A DNA stretch of 20,255 nt from CBDVBZ01 sp965372355. Lineage in GTDB: Bacteria > Krumholzibacteriota > Krumholzibacteriia > WVZY01. The notes under the pieces were generated by a model. The model saw only the letters and a list, made by a program, of their open reading frames with translations. It did no database searches and had not been told where the DNA came from. This document shows, one piece after another, positions 7,823 to 16,842 of the stretch. Numbering within the stretch: position 1 is the stretch's first letter; each line of letters starts with the position of its first letter. The DNA lies in the NCBI GenBank assembly GCA_965372355.1, contig CBDVBZ010000059.1:1-20255 (forward strand). Direction: 5' to 3'. The position numbers and the translations under genes were made by a program.

Positions 7823-8317
7823 ATGGTACCGAAGCGCTTATCGCTCGCATTGGCGCTCGTACTCTCGCTCTCCATGTCGCTGGCTGCGGCCGCAAAGGAC
7901 GATGGACTCACGGGAAGTATCGAGGCTTTTCGAGTGATTGTGACCGAAGACGGTAAGGAAGACTTCCTGCCGGCTGAACAGGCCAGGCCGAAGGATGTCA
8001 TCGAATACCGTTTGACCTACAAGAACAACGGCTCGGATTCGGTGCGCAGCATCTTTATCACGGATCCGATTCCGTCGGGCACTGAGTACGTCGAGGCGTC
8101 TGCTTCAGAACCTGACGTGGGTCGTGTTGAATTCAGCATCGACGACGGCAAGACTTACCAACACTGGCCGATTCAAATCATCGAGAAAATGAAGGACGGG
8201 CGCGAGAAAGTTACGCAAGCAACACCGGAAATGGTCACCCACATCCGTTGGACCCTGACCGACACATTTATGCCCGAGCGCGAAGTTACCGTTTCGTACA
8301 GAACGATTATCAAATGA
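7823..8317 (+). CDS. Small secreted single-module DUF11 protein
   Basis: 164 aa. ATG 7823 is preceded by AAGGAGG with 6 nt spacing, the strongest ribosome-binding site in the window; the longer open frame from 7649 lacks one. Residues 1-24 are a Sec signal peptide (KR, then a Leu/Ala/Ser-rich core ending AAA). The mature part is essentially one DUF11/Ig-like module: VIEYRLTYKNNG, then ITDPIPSGTEYV, then EFSIDDGKTY, ending in VTHIRW and beta-strand sequence. It has no cysteine, transmembrane segment or sorting motif, so it should be released to the periplasm or beyond. It is the first gene of a four-gene locus, and the next gene's ribosome-binding site touches its stop codon. The biochemical role is unknown. 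DUF11 modules are extracellular structural units, so a subunit or cap of a surface assembly is a reasonable inference. Confidence 0.85.
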   Translation: MVPKRLSLALALVLSLSMSLAAAAKDDGLTGSIEAFRVIVTEDGKEDFLPAEQARPKDVIEYRLTYKNNGSDSVRSIFITDPIPSGTEYVEASASEPDVGRVEFSIDDGKTYQHWPIQIIEKMKDGREKVTQATPEMVTHIRWTLTDTFMPEREVTVSYRTIIK

Positions 8318-8327
8318 GGTAGGAACC

Positions 8328-11024
8328 ATGAGGAACAAGTACGTTGTGTTGCTGCCGCTGATGCTGCTAATCGTGCTCACCGCCACGAGCGTTTTGGCAC
8401 AGGTAACACCGGCGGGTACAAATATCAGAAACCGTTCGTCCGCGACCTACGAGGATATGACGGGAAATACGTTCACGTCGATATCCAACGAGGTCATCAC
8501 CGTTGTCCTGCCCGTCTACGGGGTGTCGATACTGCCGGATGACTCGGGTGAAACACCGCCCGTGACACCGGCGTTGTCGCAGACGGCCCTGATGGGTCAG
8601 ACGGTCTATTTTCGTTACGACCTTGCCAACACGGGTAACGACAACGACACCTATTCGCTTGTTGCCACGCTCGACGGCGCGAACACCACGATGGCAATCG
8701 CAGCCGCCGACATCACGATCTATCACGATCTCAACGGCAATGGGGTCGTCGATGTCGGGGAACCGGTCATCAGCTCGGGCGGCGTGCCGGGCAATATCGG
8801 ACCCATCGCGTCGAATGCGACGGAAAGCGTCATTCTCGCGTACGCAGTGCCGGGTGGTGCGGTGGCGGGCGAGGTCGCCTACGCGGGTGTTGACGGCACG
8901 TCGGCGGGAGATGGGACGAAAACCGACACACGCAACTTTCACCTGACGACCGTTGTCAACGACGCCGTCATGACGGCCAACCTGACCGGTGCACCCGCAG
9001 TCGTTTTCATCGGCAATCAGATCACCTATACGCTGACGGGTAGTAACACCGGTAGCTACGCCGCAAACGGCGTTACGGTGGCGTCGGTTGGTTTGACCGG
9101 TGTGCTGCTCTACGATGTGATTCCTCTCGATCCGTCGACGGGCGATCCTTTGGCCGTTTCCGGCGTCCCGGTCGGGTCACCTCTGGGTGGAGCGGTCCTC
9201 TATCTCCCTACGGGCAGCTCGACCGCAGGCAGTCCCGAGACATGGGCCTGGAGCACGAGTTCGGCTGCCGGCGATATCGCCGTGGCGTACATCACAAATG
9301 GTGCCGTCACGTCCGGGCAAGGCTACAGTTTTGGCTATCAGGCCGCCGTTCCTGCCGGAATGCCATCCGGGCCTCTGGGCAACACCACTTCGATCGCCTA
9401 TGTGGACAATGACGCCGGGACGCCGGATCCGACGCTTGTCGTGTCGAACACGGCCAACGTAACCATTGGTGTCACGACCGACGTTGTCATCGGTCCGCAG
9501 GACGACCCGGGAGCGGGAACACCGCCGGCTCTCAATGACGACTCCCAGGCCGTCGCGTCGGCCTATGCCGGCACGGTCGTGGATTTCGTCAATACGGTGC
9601 GCAACGACGGCAACGCAACCGATCAAATCAACATCCTCAAAGATCCAACCTCGACAGTCCCGTTGGCGTGGGGTGTCATCTTCCTGCAGTCCGACGGGGT
9701 GACCCCGCTTATCGATACGGGTACCGACGGGATGCCCGATGTTGGCGCCCTGGCACAGGGGGACAGCATCGACATCGTTGTCCGTCTAGTCATCCCGGGC
9801 AGCGAGGGAGCAGGCGGTCCGTTTGATGCGGTTGTCCGCGCGCAGTCGACCAACGATCCGACCGACTTCAACTTGACTACGGATGAGGTTACGAGTGTTC
9901 TGCCCGCGGGCGTCGATATCGGTAACTACAACGGCGCCGCCGGTACGGACGATACGCAAGCCAACCTGGCCACCGATCCGGCGACCACGGTCGATTTCCC
10001 GCTCGATGTGATCAACACGAGCGGCGGGCTCGATACATACACGCTGTCCTCGAGCGTACCCGCTGGTTGGGGAGTAACGTTCTACGAGGACATAAATGGC
10101 AACGGCGCGCTCGACGCGGGCGAAACAACACCGATCGCGGCGATCGGACCGATCGCCGGGTTTGCCGAGATGAATGTCATCGCGCGTGTCGATGTTCCCG
10201 CGGGGACGTTGCCCGGCGCGAATGCCGTGTCATTCACTGCCACATCGACCAACAACGGGGCGTTGTCAGACACAATCGCCAACCAGGTCACGGTCAACTC
10301 GCTTGCGTCGGTCGATTTCTCCCCTGACCTGGCCAGTAACGCGACAGCCGGTGGAACGATCGCGTACACGCACACCTTGACCAACACGGGTAACGAAGGT
10401 GACATATTCGATCTCACGTTCGTTTCGACGCAAGCGTGGACGTACGTCTTCTACAATGCGCTGAACAACCCGATTACAACCGTGACGCTTGCCGTCGGCG
10501 CAAGCGAAACCGTAGTCGTCAGGCTGACCGTCCCGGCCGCGGTACCTATCGGAACGGTGGAGACCGGCACGCTGACCGCTACCGGTCAGGTCACGCTGGT
10601 AAGCGATGACGCGATCGATGTCACCGTGGTTACTGCCGGGGACCTCGATTTGACAAAAGCCGTGTCACCACCGGGAAATCAGCCACCGGGCACCGAGTTG
10701 ACTTATACGACGGACTACCGGAACATCGGCACCGACTCGTTGACTACGGTAGTCATCTTCGACGCGTTGCCTTCGTTCACTCAGTTCAAGGTGTTGTCGG
10801 CAACGACCGGCACGCCCCCGGGATCGATAACCGGTATCACACCCGAATACTCGAATGATGGAGGCGCGAGCTGGGTCTACGCTCCGGTCAGCGGTGGGGG
10901 AGGTGCGCCGGCAAGCTTCGACGCAACGGTGACCAACGTTCGATTCGTCCTGGCTGGATCACTACCAGCGGGAGCGATGTCGACCGTTGGCGTCGGATTT
11001 ACGGTTCGGATAGTCGCGGAATAG
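8328..11024 (+). CDS. Large secreted multi-module DUF11/Ig-like surface protein
   Basis: 898 aa. ATG 8328 follows AGGTAGGA (8317-8324), which overlaps the previous stop, so translation is probably coupled. Residues 1-24 are a Sec signal peptide ending VLA before Q25. The mature chain has about six beta-sandwich units of roughly 100-150 residues with the recurring pattern of a hydrophobic strand followed by (N/R)TG(N/S). An N-terminal module (SSATYEDMTG...SNEVIT) matches that of the downstream 1,906-aa protein. Two loops of the form DxNGNGxxDxGE begin at D134 and D588 and look like Ca-binding turns. The last module, from about residue 770, is a canonical DUF11 with EYSNDGG and VTNVRF. It is rich in Thr, Gly, Ala, Asp and Val and has no cysteine. 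It is probably an elongated, Ca-stabilised surface or periplasmic protein; no enzymatic motif is seen. Confidence 0.88.
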   Translation: MRNKYVVLLPLMLLIVLTATSVLAQVTPAGTNIRNRSSATYEDMTGNTFTSISNEVITVVLPVYGVSILPDDSGETPPVTPALSQTALMGQTVYFRYDLANTGNDNDTYSLVATLDGANTTMAIAAADITIYHDLNGNGVVDVGEPVISSGGVPGNIGPIASNATESVILAYAVPGGAVAGEVAYAGVDGTSAGDGTKTDTRNFHLTTVVNDAVMTANLTGAPAVVFIGNQITYTLTGSNTGSYAANGVTVASVGLTGVLLYDVIPLDPSTGDPLAVSGVPVGSPLGGAVLYLPTGSSTAGSPETWAWSTSSAAGDIAVAYITNGAVTSGQGYSFGYQAAVPAGMPSGPLGNTTSIAYVDNDAGTPDPTLVVSNTANVTIGVTTDVVIGPQDDPGAGTPPALNDDSQAVASAYAGTVVDFVNTVRNDGNATDQINILKDPTSTVPLAWGVIFLQSDGVTPLIDTGTDGMPDVGALAQGDSIDIVVRLVIPGSEGAGGPFDAVVRAQSTNDPTDFNLTTDEVTSVLPAGVDIGNYNGAAGTDDTQANLATDPATTVDFPLDVINTSGGLDTYTLSSSVPAGWGVTFYEDINGNGALDAGETTPIAAIGPIAGFAEMNVIARVDVPAGTLPGANAVSFTATSTNNGALSDTIANQVTVNSLASVDFSPDLASNATAGGTIAYTHTLTNTGNEGDIFDLTFVSTQAWTYVFYNALNNPITTVTLAVGASETVVVRLTVPAAVPIGTVETGTLTATGQVTLVSDDAIDVTVVTAGDLDLTKAVSPPGNQPPGTELTYTTDYRNIGTDSLTTVVIFDALPSFTQFKVLSATTGTPPGSITGITPEYSNDGGASWVYAPVSGGGGAPASFDATVTNVRFVLAGSLPAGAMSTVGVGFTVRIVAE

Positions 11025-11065
11025 TCCCTTTTAGTACTTTTCCGGCGATTCGTTGCAGAACCCAG

Positions 11066-11094
11066 GCGGATGGGGGGCTAGCCCCCTCATCCGC
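11066..11094. repeat. Strong intergenic hairpin between surface-locus genes
   Basis: GCGGATGGGGGG (11066-11077) pairs with CCCCCTCATCCGC (11083-11094) as a 12-bp stem with one G-T wobble and a 5-nt loop containing CTAG. It lies 41 bp after the 898-aa gene and ends 27 bp before the GTG of the 1,906-aa gene. No T-run follows, so complete Rho-independent termination is unlikely. A segmental mRNA-stability, attenuation or processing element setting the ratio of the two proteins is plausible. Confidence 0.65.
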
Positions 11095-11121
11095 TGTCGG
11101 CGTATTAAGGGGTGTGACTGA

Positions 11122-14100
11122 GTGAGAAGAGTGTCCCGCTACGAGCATCGATTCCGCAACCGCGCTCTCGTTTTTGCGGTGTGCCTGGGGATACTCTTTG
11201 CGCTTTTCCCGGCAGATTTTGCCGGGGCGGCAATTCCTCCGGTCGGTTCCGCGGTGCCCGGCCAGTCCTCGGCCACCTATCGCATCGGCAATGACCGGTT
11301 TTTCACTACGTCGAACCTCATCACGACGCTGGTTTCATCCGTTTACTCGATCTCCATAACCCCATCGGGGACCGTTTCGCTACCCGCGTTTGCGCTCGAT
11401 GGCTCCGAGGGTGATACGCTGTACTCTACGTTCACCGTCGAGAACCTCGGTAACGCAACCGACTCGGTGTCCGTGGGCTACGCCTCCGTGCCACCATCGA
11501 CCATCGGTCTGGATCAGGTGATTTTTTTTCACGACGCCAACGCCAACGGCAGTTTCGACCCTGGTGAAGACGACCCCGCTTTTCTCTCACTCGACATGGG
11601 TGAGTCGGTCGATCTGTCGGTGGCCATCGTGTTGACGACGGGTCAGGGAGCGGGACAGACGTATGTGGAAGTCAAGGTTTCCTCGGTCAACGACGCCGGT
11701 GTGTATCAGACAACCGTTGTTCTTGTCACGACGCAACAGGCCCCCTTCACCGATCTGCACTTCGGCCCGTATGAAAACGCCGAGGCGCTCCTCGGCGGTG
11801 AGGGAAGTGACGACGATGTGACCGCGCAACGAGTGGGCTACTCGGATGACGAGATACAGTTTCGAAACGATGTCAAGAACCTCGGTACCGTCGCCGACAT
11901 GGTGCAGATCGAAATCGCCGATACATCCGGCTGGCCCAGCGGACTCACGATTACATTCGAAGACACGACGGGACAGGTGCTCCCCACCGCGCCGCAGGAT
12001 CCCGGCGCCGCGCTGGTCGGCCGGATCGACGCCGGTGAGACGCGAACCGTTTTGACTCGGGTATCAACCGGCGGGACACCCTTCCACGTGATAGGCATCG
12101 ACTCGCTGGAAATGCGGCTTCAAGCGCGGTCTCTTATCGATACACTCATCACGAACGACACACGAAATCGCATCCTGCTTCCCGGCGCGATCAACCCAGC
12201 GGCCGTGATCTCTTTGAGACAGACGTTTACGAGAAACATCGCAAGCGTCGGCGATGTCGTCACACTCATCGTGACGGTGTCGAACATCAGCGACAGCGTA
12301 GCGGTCGACAGCGTTGTGGTCTCCGAAGACGTCCAACCGGTGCTCAACTTTTTGTCGAGCCCGGGGTTCAAGGCCACCGGCCAGTCGCTCACCTGGCAGG
12401 CGGGTGCGCTCCAACCCGGACAGAGCAAGGAAACGGTGATCAAGTTCATCACGAACAGCCGCGTGACGCAGGGTGAGACCCGCGTCGCGGGAAGGGCGGA
12501 AGGCGTCGCAATAACGGGTGAGACCGTTTTTGCGGCGACGGTCGTCAATGTGCTGCAGATCCAAAATGACATCTTCTCGGAGAACGGTGTGATCTACGGC
12601 GACGTGTTTATCGATGACAACGCCAATCAGAAACGCGATGACGGCGAGTCCGGTATCCGGGGCGTTGCCGTGTATCTCGAGAGCGGGGAGTTTGCCGTTA
12701 CCGACTCGCTGGGCAAGTTCGCGATACCTCGCACGTTCTCGGGGTACCGTATCGTACGGCTCGACGAGGGTACACTGCCACCGGACATCGAGTTCGTGCA
12801 CGAACGGGAGCAGCAACACCGTCAACTGACGGAACGCATCGTCATCATGGTGCCGAGTGGCCACGCAACGGCATCGTTTCCGCTCCAGAGAAAAGAGATC
12901 AAACCGGTCATGGCTTCACGGTCGATCACCTGCCAGGAGCTGGTGAGTGTCCGGCAGCGGGCCCGAGTTATCTACCAGATACCCGCGATATCGAGCACGT
13001 ACTTCGAAATCGGTCAGGCATATCTAAAAACCGATCATCTCGGACGCCTCGAGCCCATTGTGGCGTTCCTCAACAAGCATCGTGATTGGGTTGTCGTGGT
13101 CGAGGGCCACACGGATAGCATACCGATGGACAACGGCGCGTTCGACTCGAACGAGGAGCTGTCGGTGGCCCGCGCGTCATCGGTGATGCGGTATCTCACG
13201 GCCAACGGGATCCCGAGAGAGAGAATCGTCGTGCGCGGTCATGGCGATCGCCAGCCCGTTGCGACCAACTCCACGGACGAGGGCCGATCGCAGAACCGGC
13301 GTGTGGAGATCGAGTTTCTTCCCGCGGACATGCGGGACGCCGATGCGTCCACGATGCAACGGGTCACGACCGAGCTCACAGCGATCAGCGCGCGCGCCGA
13401 TTCATTTGATGTCAATATCATCTGGGACATCTCGACGAACTCCGTGGACACGTTCGATGTCGATGTGGCCGTGAATATCCCGGACGCAATTGGCGATCCG
13501 AATGTGTCCGTTCGCAACGGTGGCGAAGAGTTGATTCTGGACAACGGGTCGTTTGTCATAGACGACTTTGCTCGGGCGAACGGTATCCAGCTCGAGATCA
13601 GCGGCCACGTCGCCGCGGGTGATACGAGCGCGATTCGCAATGTTTCATCCGTGTTAAGCGTGGTTCCCCGCGGCACGGTGTTGTCCGACTCCGTACCGCG
13701 GACCGTATTGCTCCGGCCACTCACCAGGGGCAATCACGCGGGGCAGACACAGGTTCTCACACTCGCGTTGTGGCAGGAGGCGGAGCCCGCCTTGTCGGAC
13801 ACGCTTGCGGAATCGTCCTCGATCGATACGGGTTCAGCAGGACGAGGGCGTGACCCGCAGGCCGGTCCCGTCTACGGCATTATCGAGCCGGACGACGGCG
13901 CGCTGTTCACGCGGCAGAATGCTATCACGATAAAGGTACGCGTGCCGCTGGGGAGTCTTACCGAGCTCTTCGTCAACGGTGCCGCCGTTGCACAGGAACA
14001 AATGGGTCAGAAGGTCATCCGTGTCGCCGACAAGGTCGAAGAGCTTACCTTTTTTGGTGTCGGGATCGCACACGGTTGGAACTCGGTCTCGCTACGCGCA

Positions 14101-16842
14101 AAGCCGGTCAGCGGCGCCGGGATCGAGGACAGCGTTGCCGTCGCGCTTGCCGGACAACCGAGAGATCTCGTGGCCGAACAAACACGGGTGTTCGTACCCG
14201 CCAACGGTAGCGCGACTGGAGAGGTTCGATTTGGTGTGCTCGATCAGCATGGATTGAGTGTCATCGATGGTGTCATCGGCACCGTCGTCGAGGGCGACAC
14301 ACTGCTTCTCAACACCGATGCGCGTCCTGCGGTCCCCGGTTTCCAGGTTGTTACGCGCGAGGGGTATTTTCATCTGCGTATCAAGAGCAGCCAGACGACG
14401 GGAAAAGACCGGCTCGTCGTAGCGCTCGACAACCTCGACGCCTGGTGCGAAGTGGCCTATGTGCCTCCCAGGCGGCCCATGTTTTTTGCCGGAATCGCGG
14501 AGGCGAGCCTCGGTGCGTTCGAGTCATCGGGAGACGCGGATCCGCTCGGGCTCGAAGGCTTCGGAGAAGACGTCAAGCTGGATGGTGAGGCCCGTCTCAT
14601 TGCGCAGGGCACCGGTCGCGGCGGGGTCAACATGACCGCCAGGCTGGACACCGATAATCGCTATGAGGATCCGTTGTTGAAAACGATCAATCCCGACGAG
14701 CAGTACTCGATCTACGGAGACGCGTCCGAGATGTACTACGCGGCGCCGTCACAAACCGGCAACTACATCGCGTTCGAGAAGGGTGAGTCGTTTTTGCGCT
14801 ACGGTGACTTCCGCTCGCCATTTACACAGGGCGAGTTTTTGACCTACAACCGCTCGACAACGGGATTGAGCACGGCAATAGTATCCGGAGACGATGGCGT
14901 GCGAGGGTTTGTCGCCGAGACCGACCTCGCGACAATCCAAGACGAGATTCAAGGAGATGGAACCAGTGGCTTCTATTTCCTGAGCCGCAGCCCGATCGTC
15001 GAGAATTCGATTCGTATCGTCCTTCAGACGCGCGACCGTTTTCAGTTCGAAAAGATACTGGATATCCGGCCGCTCGTGCAGTTTCGGGACTACACGCTCA
15101 ACTACTTCGATGGTGCGGTTCTGTTCAAGGAACCGATTGCCGTGACCACCGACCGGCTGAATCCGGTTTTCATCGTCGCCAACTACGAGGTCAAGACGAA
15201 CAAGGAAGGTCAGTACCTGTACGGGTTTCGAGGTGACGTCGCCCGCTTTGGCCGGTTCAAGCTCGGTGCCGAGGCCATCGGGCGGGGGCGCGACAATCTC
15301 AACTACGCGTTGTACGGTTTTGACGGGGGAGTCGAGTACCGCGGCCTGGGCTTGAGGGGCGAGTTTGCGCGGAGCGATGATGATATGGCTGGTGAGGGTA
15401 GCGCTTACAAGATCAAGGCGTTGTACAGCGGCCGTCCGGGCGAGGCATCCGTTTACTACAGAAACGTAGACCGTGACTTTATCAACCCGTCGTTCGCCGG
15501 CGGCAAAACCGAACGCTACACTCGCAAAGCGGGATTCGATGCACGCTTGAACATGGCGTCGCGGTTGAGGATCGAGTCGGAAGGTTTTTACCACGACCTC
15601 GCGCAGACAAACGAGACTGAGACCAACCTCGCCGCAATGGGGGTGATCGACACACGCAGCTTCTCGTTCGGCGCCGGCGCGCGTACGGCATCTGAGAAAA
15701 CCCAGGACGGCGAGATTCGGTCGTTGCTCTCGGTGCTGGGTTTTGGCGTCAAACGGGCGAACGGTCTGACATTCCACACTCACTGGGAACACAACCTCCG
15801 TGATGATGTGGTCCGCAGGTATCCCGATCGACTTCTTTCGTTGCTCAAGATCCCGCTTCACAAACGACTCACACTGGTCACGAACCACGAGTATCGGTCG
15901 AGCCACGACCAACCCGCCACGCACCAGTTTTTGAGCGGGGTGGAATACAAGCTGCGCCCCGGTTCCGTTGCATACACCAAGTACTCCATGAACCGGACGG
16001 GGAGTGACCAGCGTATGAATGCCATCTCGGGTCTCCGGCAGAACTTCCGTCTCACCGACAAGGTCACCGGCCTGCTCAATATCGAAGGCCAGCTCAGCGG
16101 GTCGGGTGAGCGTAACGACGAGTATCTCGTCCTCAAGACGGGCATCAATCGCATCAATCGCGGGGTATCACTCATCGAGGGGCAGTACGAATATCGGTGG
16201 CAGACATCGTCGAATCGGCATCTCATCAATCTCATCGCCGTTCGCGAGCTCGACGACGGGCTGGCCATCCTCTTCAAAGAGGCCTTATCCGTGGACTTCC
16301 CAATGGGCAAATCAGCGGCGCTTCACTCGCAAGGTCGGCTGGCAGGTGTTTACCGGCCGGATGTGTCCTGGATCCGGACGCTCCTGCTTCTCAAGAGTCT
16401 CTACGACCGGTATTCCCCCGTCGATCCGGAGGCGATCAATTGGCGGCTCGTCTTCTCGAGCGATGTGAACATCATCCCGGCGTTCCAACACGAGCTTCGC
16501 TTGAAGCTCGCTGCCAAGCGAGTGGAAAACTATAGCAACCGTATCTCCGAGACGACCAACAGCTACCTCGTGTTGTCGCAGTACGTCTTTCACTTCGCGA
16601 GACTGTGGGACGTCAATATCTGGGGCAGGTTTCTCGGACAGGGCGCGGTCGGCACACAGCAGTTTGGCGCCGGCGCCGAAGTTGGCCGGTTGTTCTGGCA
16701 CCAGATCCGCATCAGCGCGGGCTACGCAGTCAACGGTTTCGAGGAAAGAGATCTTTCCGAGAACGACGCGTGGGCGAGAGGTTTTGGTTTGCGTGTGCAG
16801 TATATTCTTTCGGATTGGATATTGAATGAACTGGGTTTCTAG
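11122..16842 (+). CDS. Giant outer-membrane protein: DUF11/Ig-like repeats, SdrD-B-like domain, internal OmpA domain, C-terminal beta-barrel
   Basis: 1,906 aa. The start is GTG 11122, with AAGGGG at 11108-11113. A signal peptide spans about residues 1-36 (hydrophobic core ALVFAVCLGILFALF). Residues 37-350 begin with SSATY...TTSNLITT, paralogous to the 898-aa protein, and include a DANANGSFDPGE loop at D138. Residues 360-485 are DUF11-like. Residues 490-560 are SdrD-B-like (VFIDDNANQKRDDGE). Residues 616-735 are an OmpA-type peptidoglycan-binding domain (VEGHTDS, ELSVARA, RGHGDRQP, SQNRRVEIEF). Residues 740-1110 look Ig-like. From about 1115 to the terminal Phe, long amphipathic strands with frequent aromatics indicate an outer-membrane barrel; NPVFIVANYEV near 1350 recalls large outer-membrane proteins of the FCB group. 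The mature chain has only two cysteines, C604 and C1109. Since the OmpA domain should meet peptidoglycan, most of residues 37-1110 is probably periplasmic. Anchor or export channel for the neighbouring DUF11 proteins is inference. Confidence 0.9.
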   Translation: MRRVSRYEHRFRNRALVFAVCLGILFALFPADFAGAAIPPVGSAVPGQSSATYRIGNDRFFTTSNLITTLVSSVYSISITPSGTVSLPAFALDGSEGDTLYSTFTVENLGNATDSVSVGYASVPPSTIGLDQVIFFHDANANGSFDPGEDDPAFLSLDMGESVDLSVAIVLTTGQGAGQTYVEVKVSSVNDAGVYQTTVVLVTTQQAPFTDLHFGPYENAEALLGGEGSDDDVTAQRVGYSDDEIQFRNDVKNLGTVADMVQIEIADTSGWPSGLTITFEDTTGQVLPTAPQDPGAALVGRIDAGETRTVLTRVSTGGTPFHVIGIDSLEMRLQARSLIDTLITNDTRNRILLPGAINPAAVISLRQTFTRNIASVGDVVTLIVTVSNISDSVAVDSVVVSEDVQPVLNFLSSPGFKATGQSLTWQAGALQPGQSKETVIKFITNSRVTQGETRVAGRAEGVAITGETVFAATVVNVLQIQNDIFSENGVIYGDVFIDDNANQKRDDGESGIRGVAVYLESGEFAVTDSLGKFAIPRTFSGYRIVRLDEGTLPPDIEFVHEREQQHRQLTERIVIMVPSGHATASFPLQRKEIKPVMASRSITCQELVSVRQRARVIYQIPAISSTYFEIGQAYLKTDHLGRLEPIVAFLNKHRDWVVVVEGHTDSIPMDNGAFDSNEELSVARASSVMRYLTANGIPRERIVVRGHGDRQPVATNSTDEGRSQNRRVEIEFLPADMRDADASTMQRVTTELTAISARADSFDVNIIWDISTNSVDTFDVDVAVNIPDAIGDPNVSVRNGGEELILDNGSFVIDDFARANGIQLEISGHVAAGDTSAIRNVSSVLSVVPRGTVLSDSVPRTVLLRPLTRGNHAGQTQVLTLALWQEAEPALSDTLAESSSIDTGSAGRGRDPQAGPVYGIIEPDDGALFTRQNAITIKVRVPLGSLTELFVNGAAVAQEQMGQKVIRVADKVEELTFFGVGIAHGWNSVSLRAKPVSGAGIEDSVAVALAGQPRDLVAEQTRVFVPANGSATGEVRFGVLDQHGLSVIDGVIGTVVEGDTLLLNTDARPAVPGFQVVTREGYFHLRIKSSQTTGKDRLVVALDNLDAWCEVAYVPPRRPMFFAGIAEASLGAFESSGDADPLGLEGFGEDVKLDGEARLIAQGTGRGGVNMTARLDTDNRYEDPLLKTINPDEQYSIYGDASEMYYAAPSQTGNYIAFEKGESFLRYGDFRSPFTQGEFLTYNRSTTGLSTAIVSGDDGVRGFVAETDLATIQDEIQGDGTSGFYFLSRSPIVENSIRIVLQTRDRFQFEKILDIRPLVQFRDYTLNYFDGAVLFKEPIAVTTDRLNPVFIVANYEVKTNKEGQYLYGFRGDVARFGRFKLGAEAIGRGRDNLNYALYGFDGGVEYRGLGLRGEFARSDDDMAGEGSAYKIKALYSGRPGEASVYYRNVDRDFINPSFAGGKTERYTRKAGFDARLNMASRLRIESEGFYHDLAQTNETETNLAAMGVIDTRSFSFGAGARTASEKTQDGEIRSLLSVLGFGVKRANGLTFHTHWEHNLRDDVVRRYPDRLLSLLKIPLHKRLTLVTNHEYRSSHDQPATHQFLSGVEYKLRPGSVAYTKYSMNRTGSDQRMNAISGLRQNFRLTDKVTGLLNIEGQLSGSGERNDEYLVLKTGINRINRGVSLIEGQYEYRWQTSSNRHLINLIAVRELDDGLAILFKEALSVDFPMGKSAALHSQGRLAGVYRPDVSWIRTLLLLKSLYDRYSPVDPEAINWRLVFSSDVNIIPAFQHELRLKLAAKRVENYSNRISETTNSYLVLSQYVFHFARLWDVNIWGRFLGQGAVGTQQFGAGAEVGRLFWHQIRISAGYAVNGFEERDLSENDAWARGFGLRVQYILSDWILNELGF

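Noticed and set aside
14749..15924. 391-codon reverse-strand open frame inside the barrel region
   Set aside because: Lies wholly antisense to a clearly coding gene, shows no domain pattern or ribosome-binding site, and is explained by GC-rich codon usage leaving the opposite frame open.
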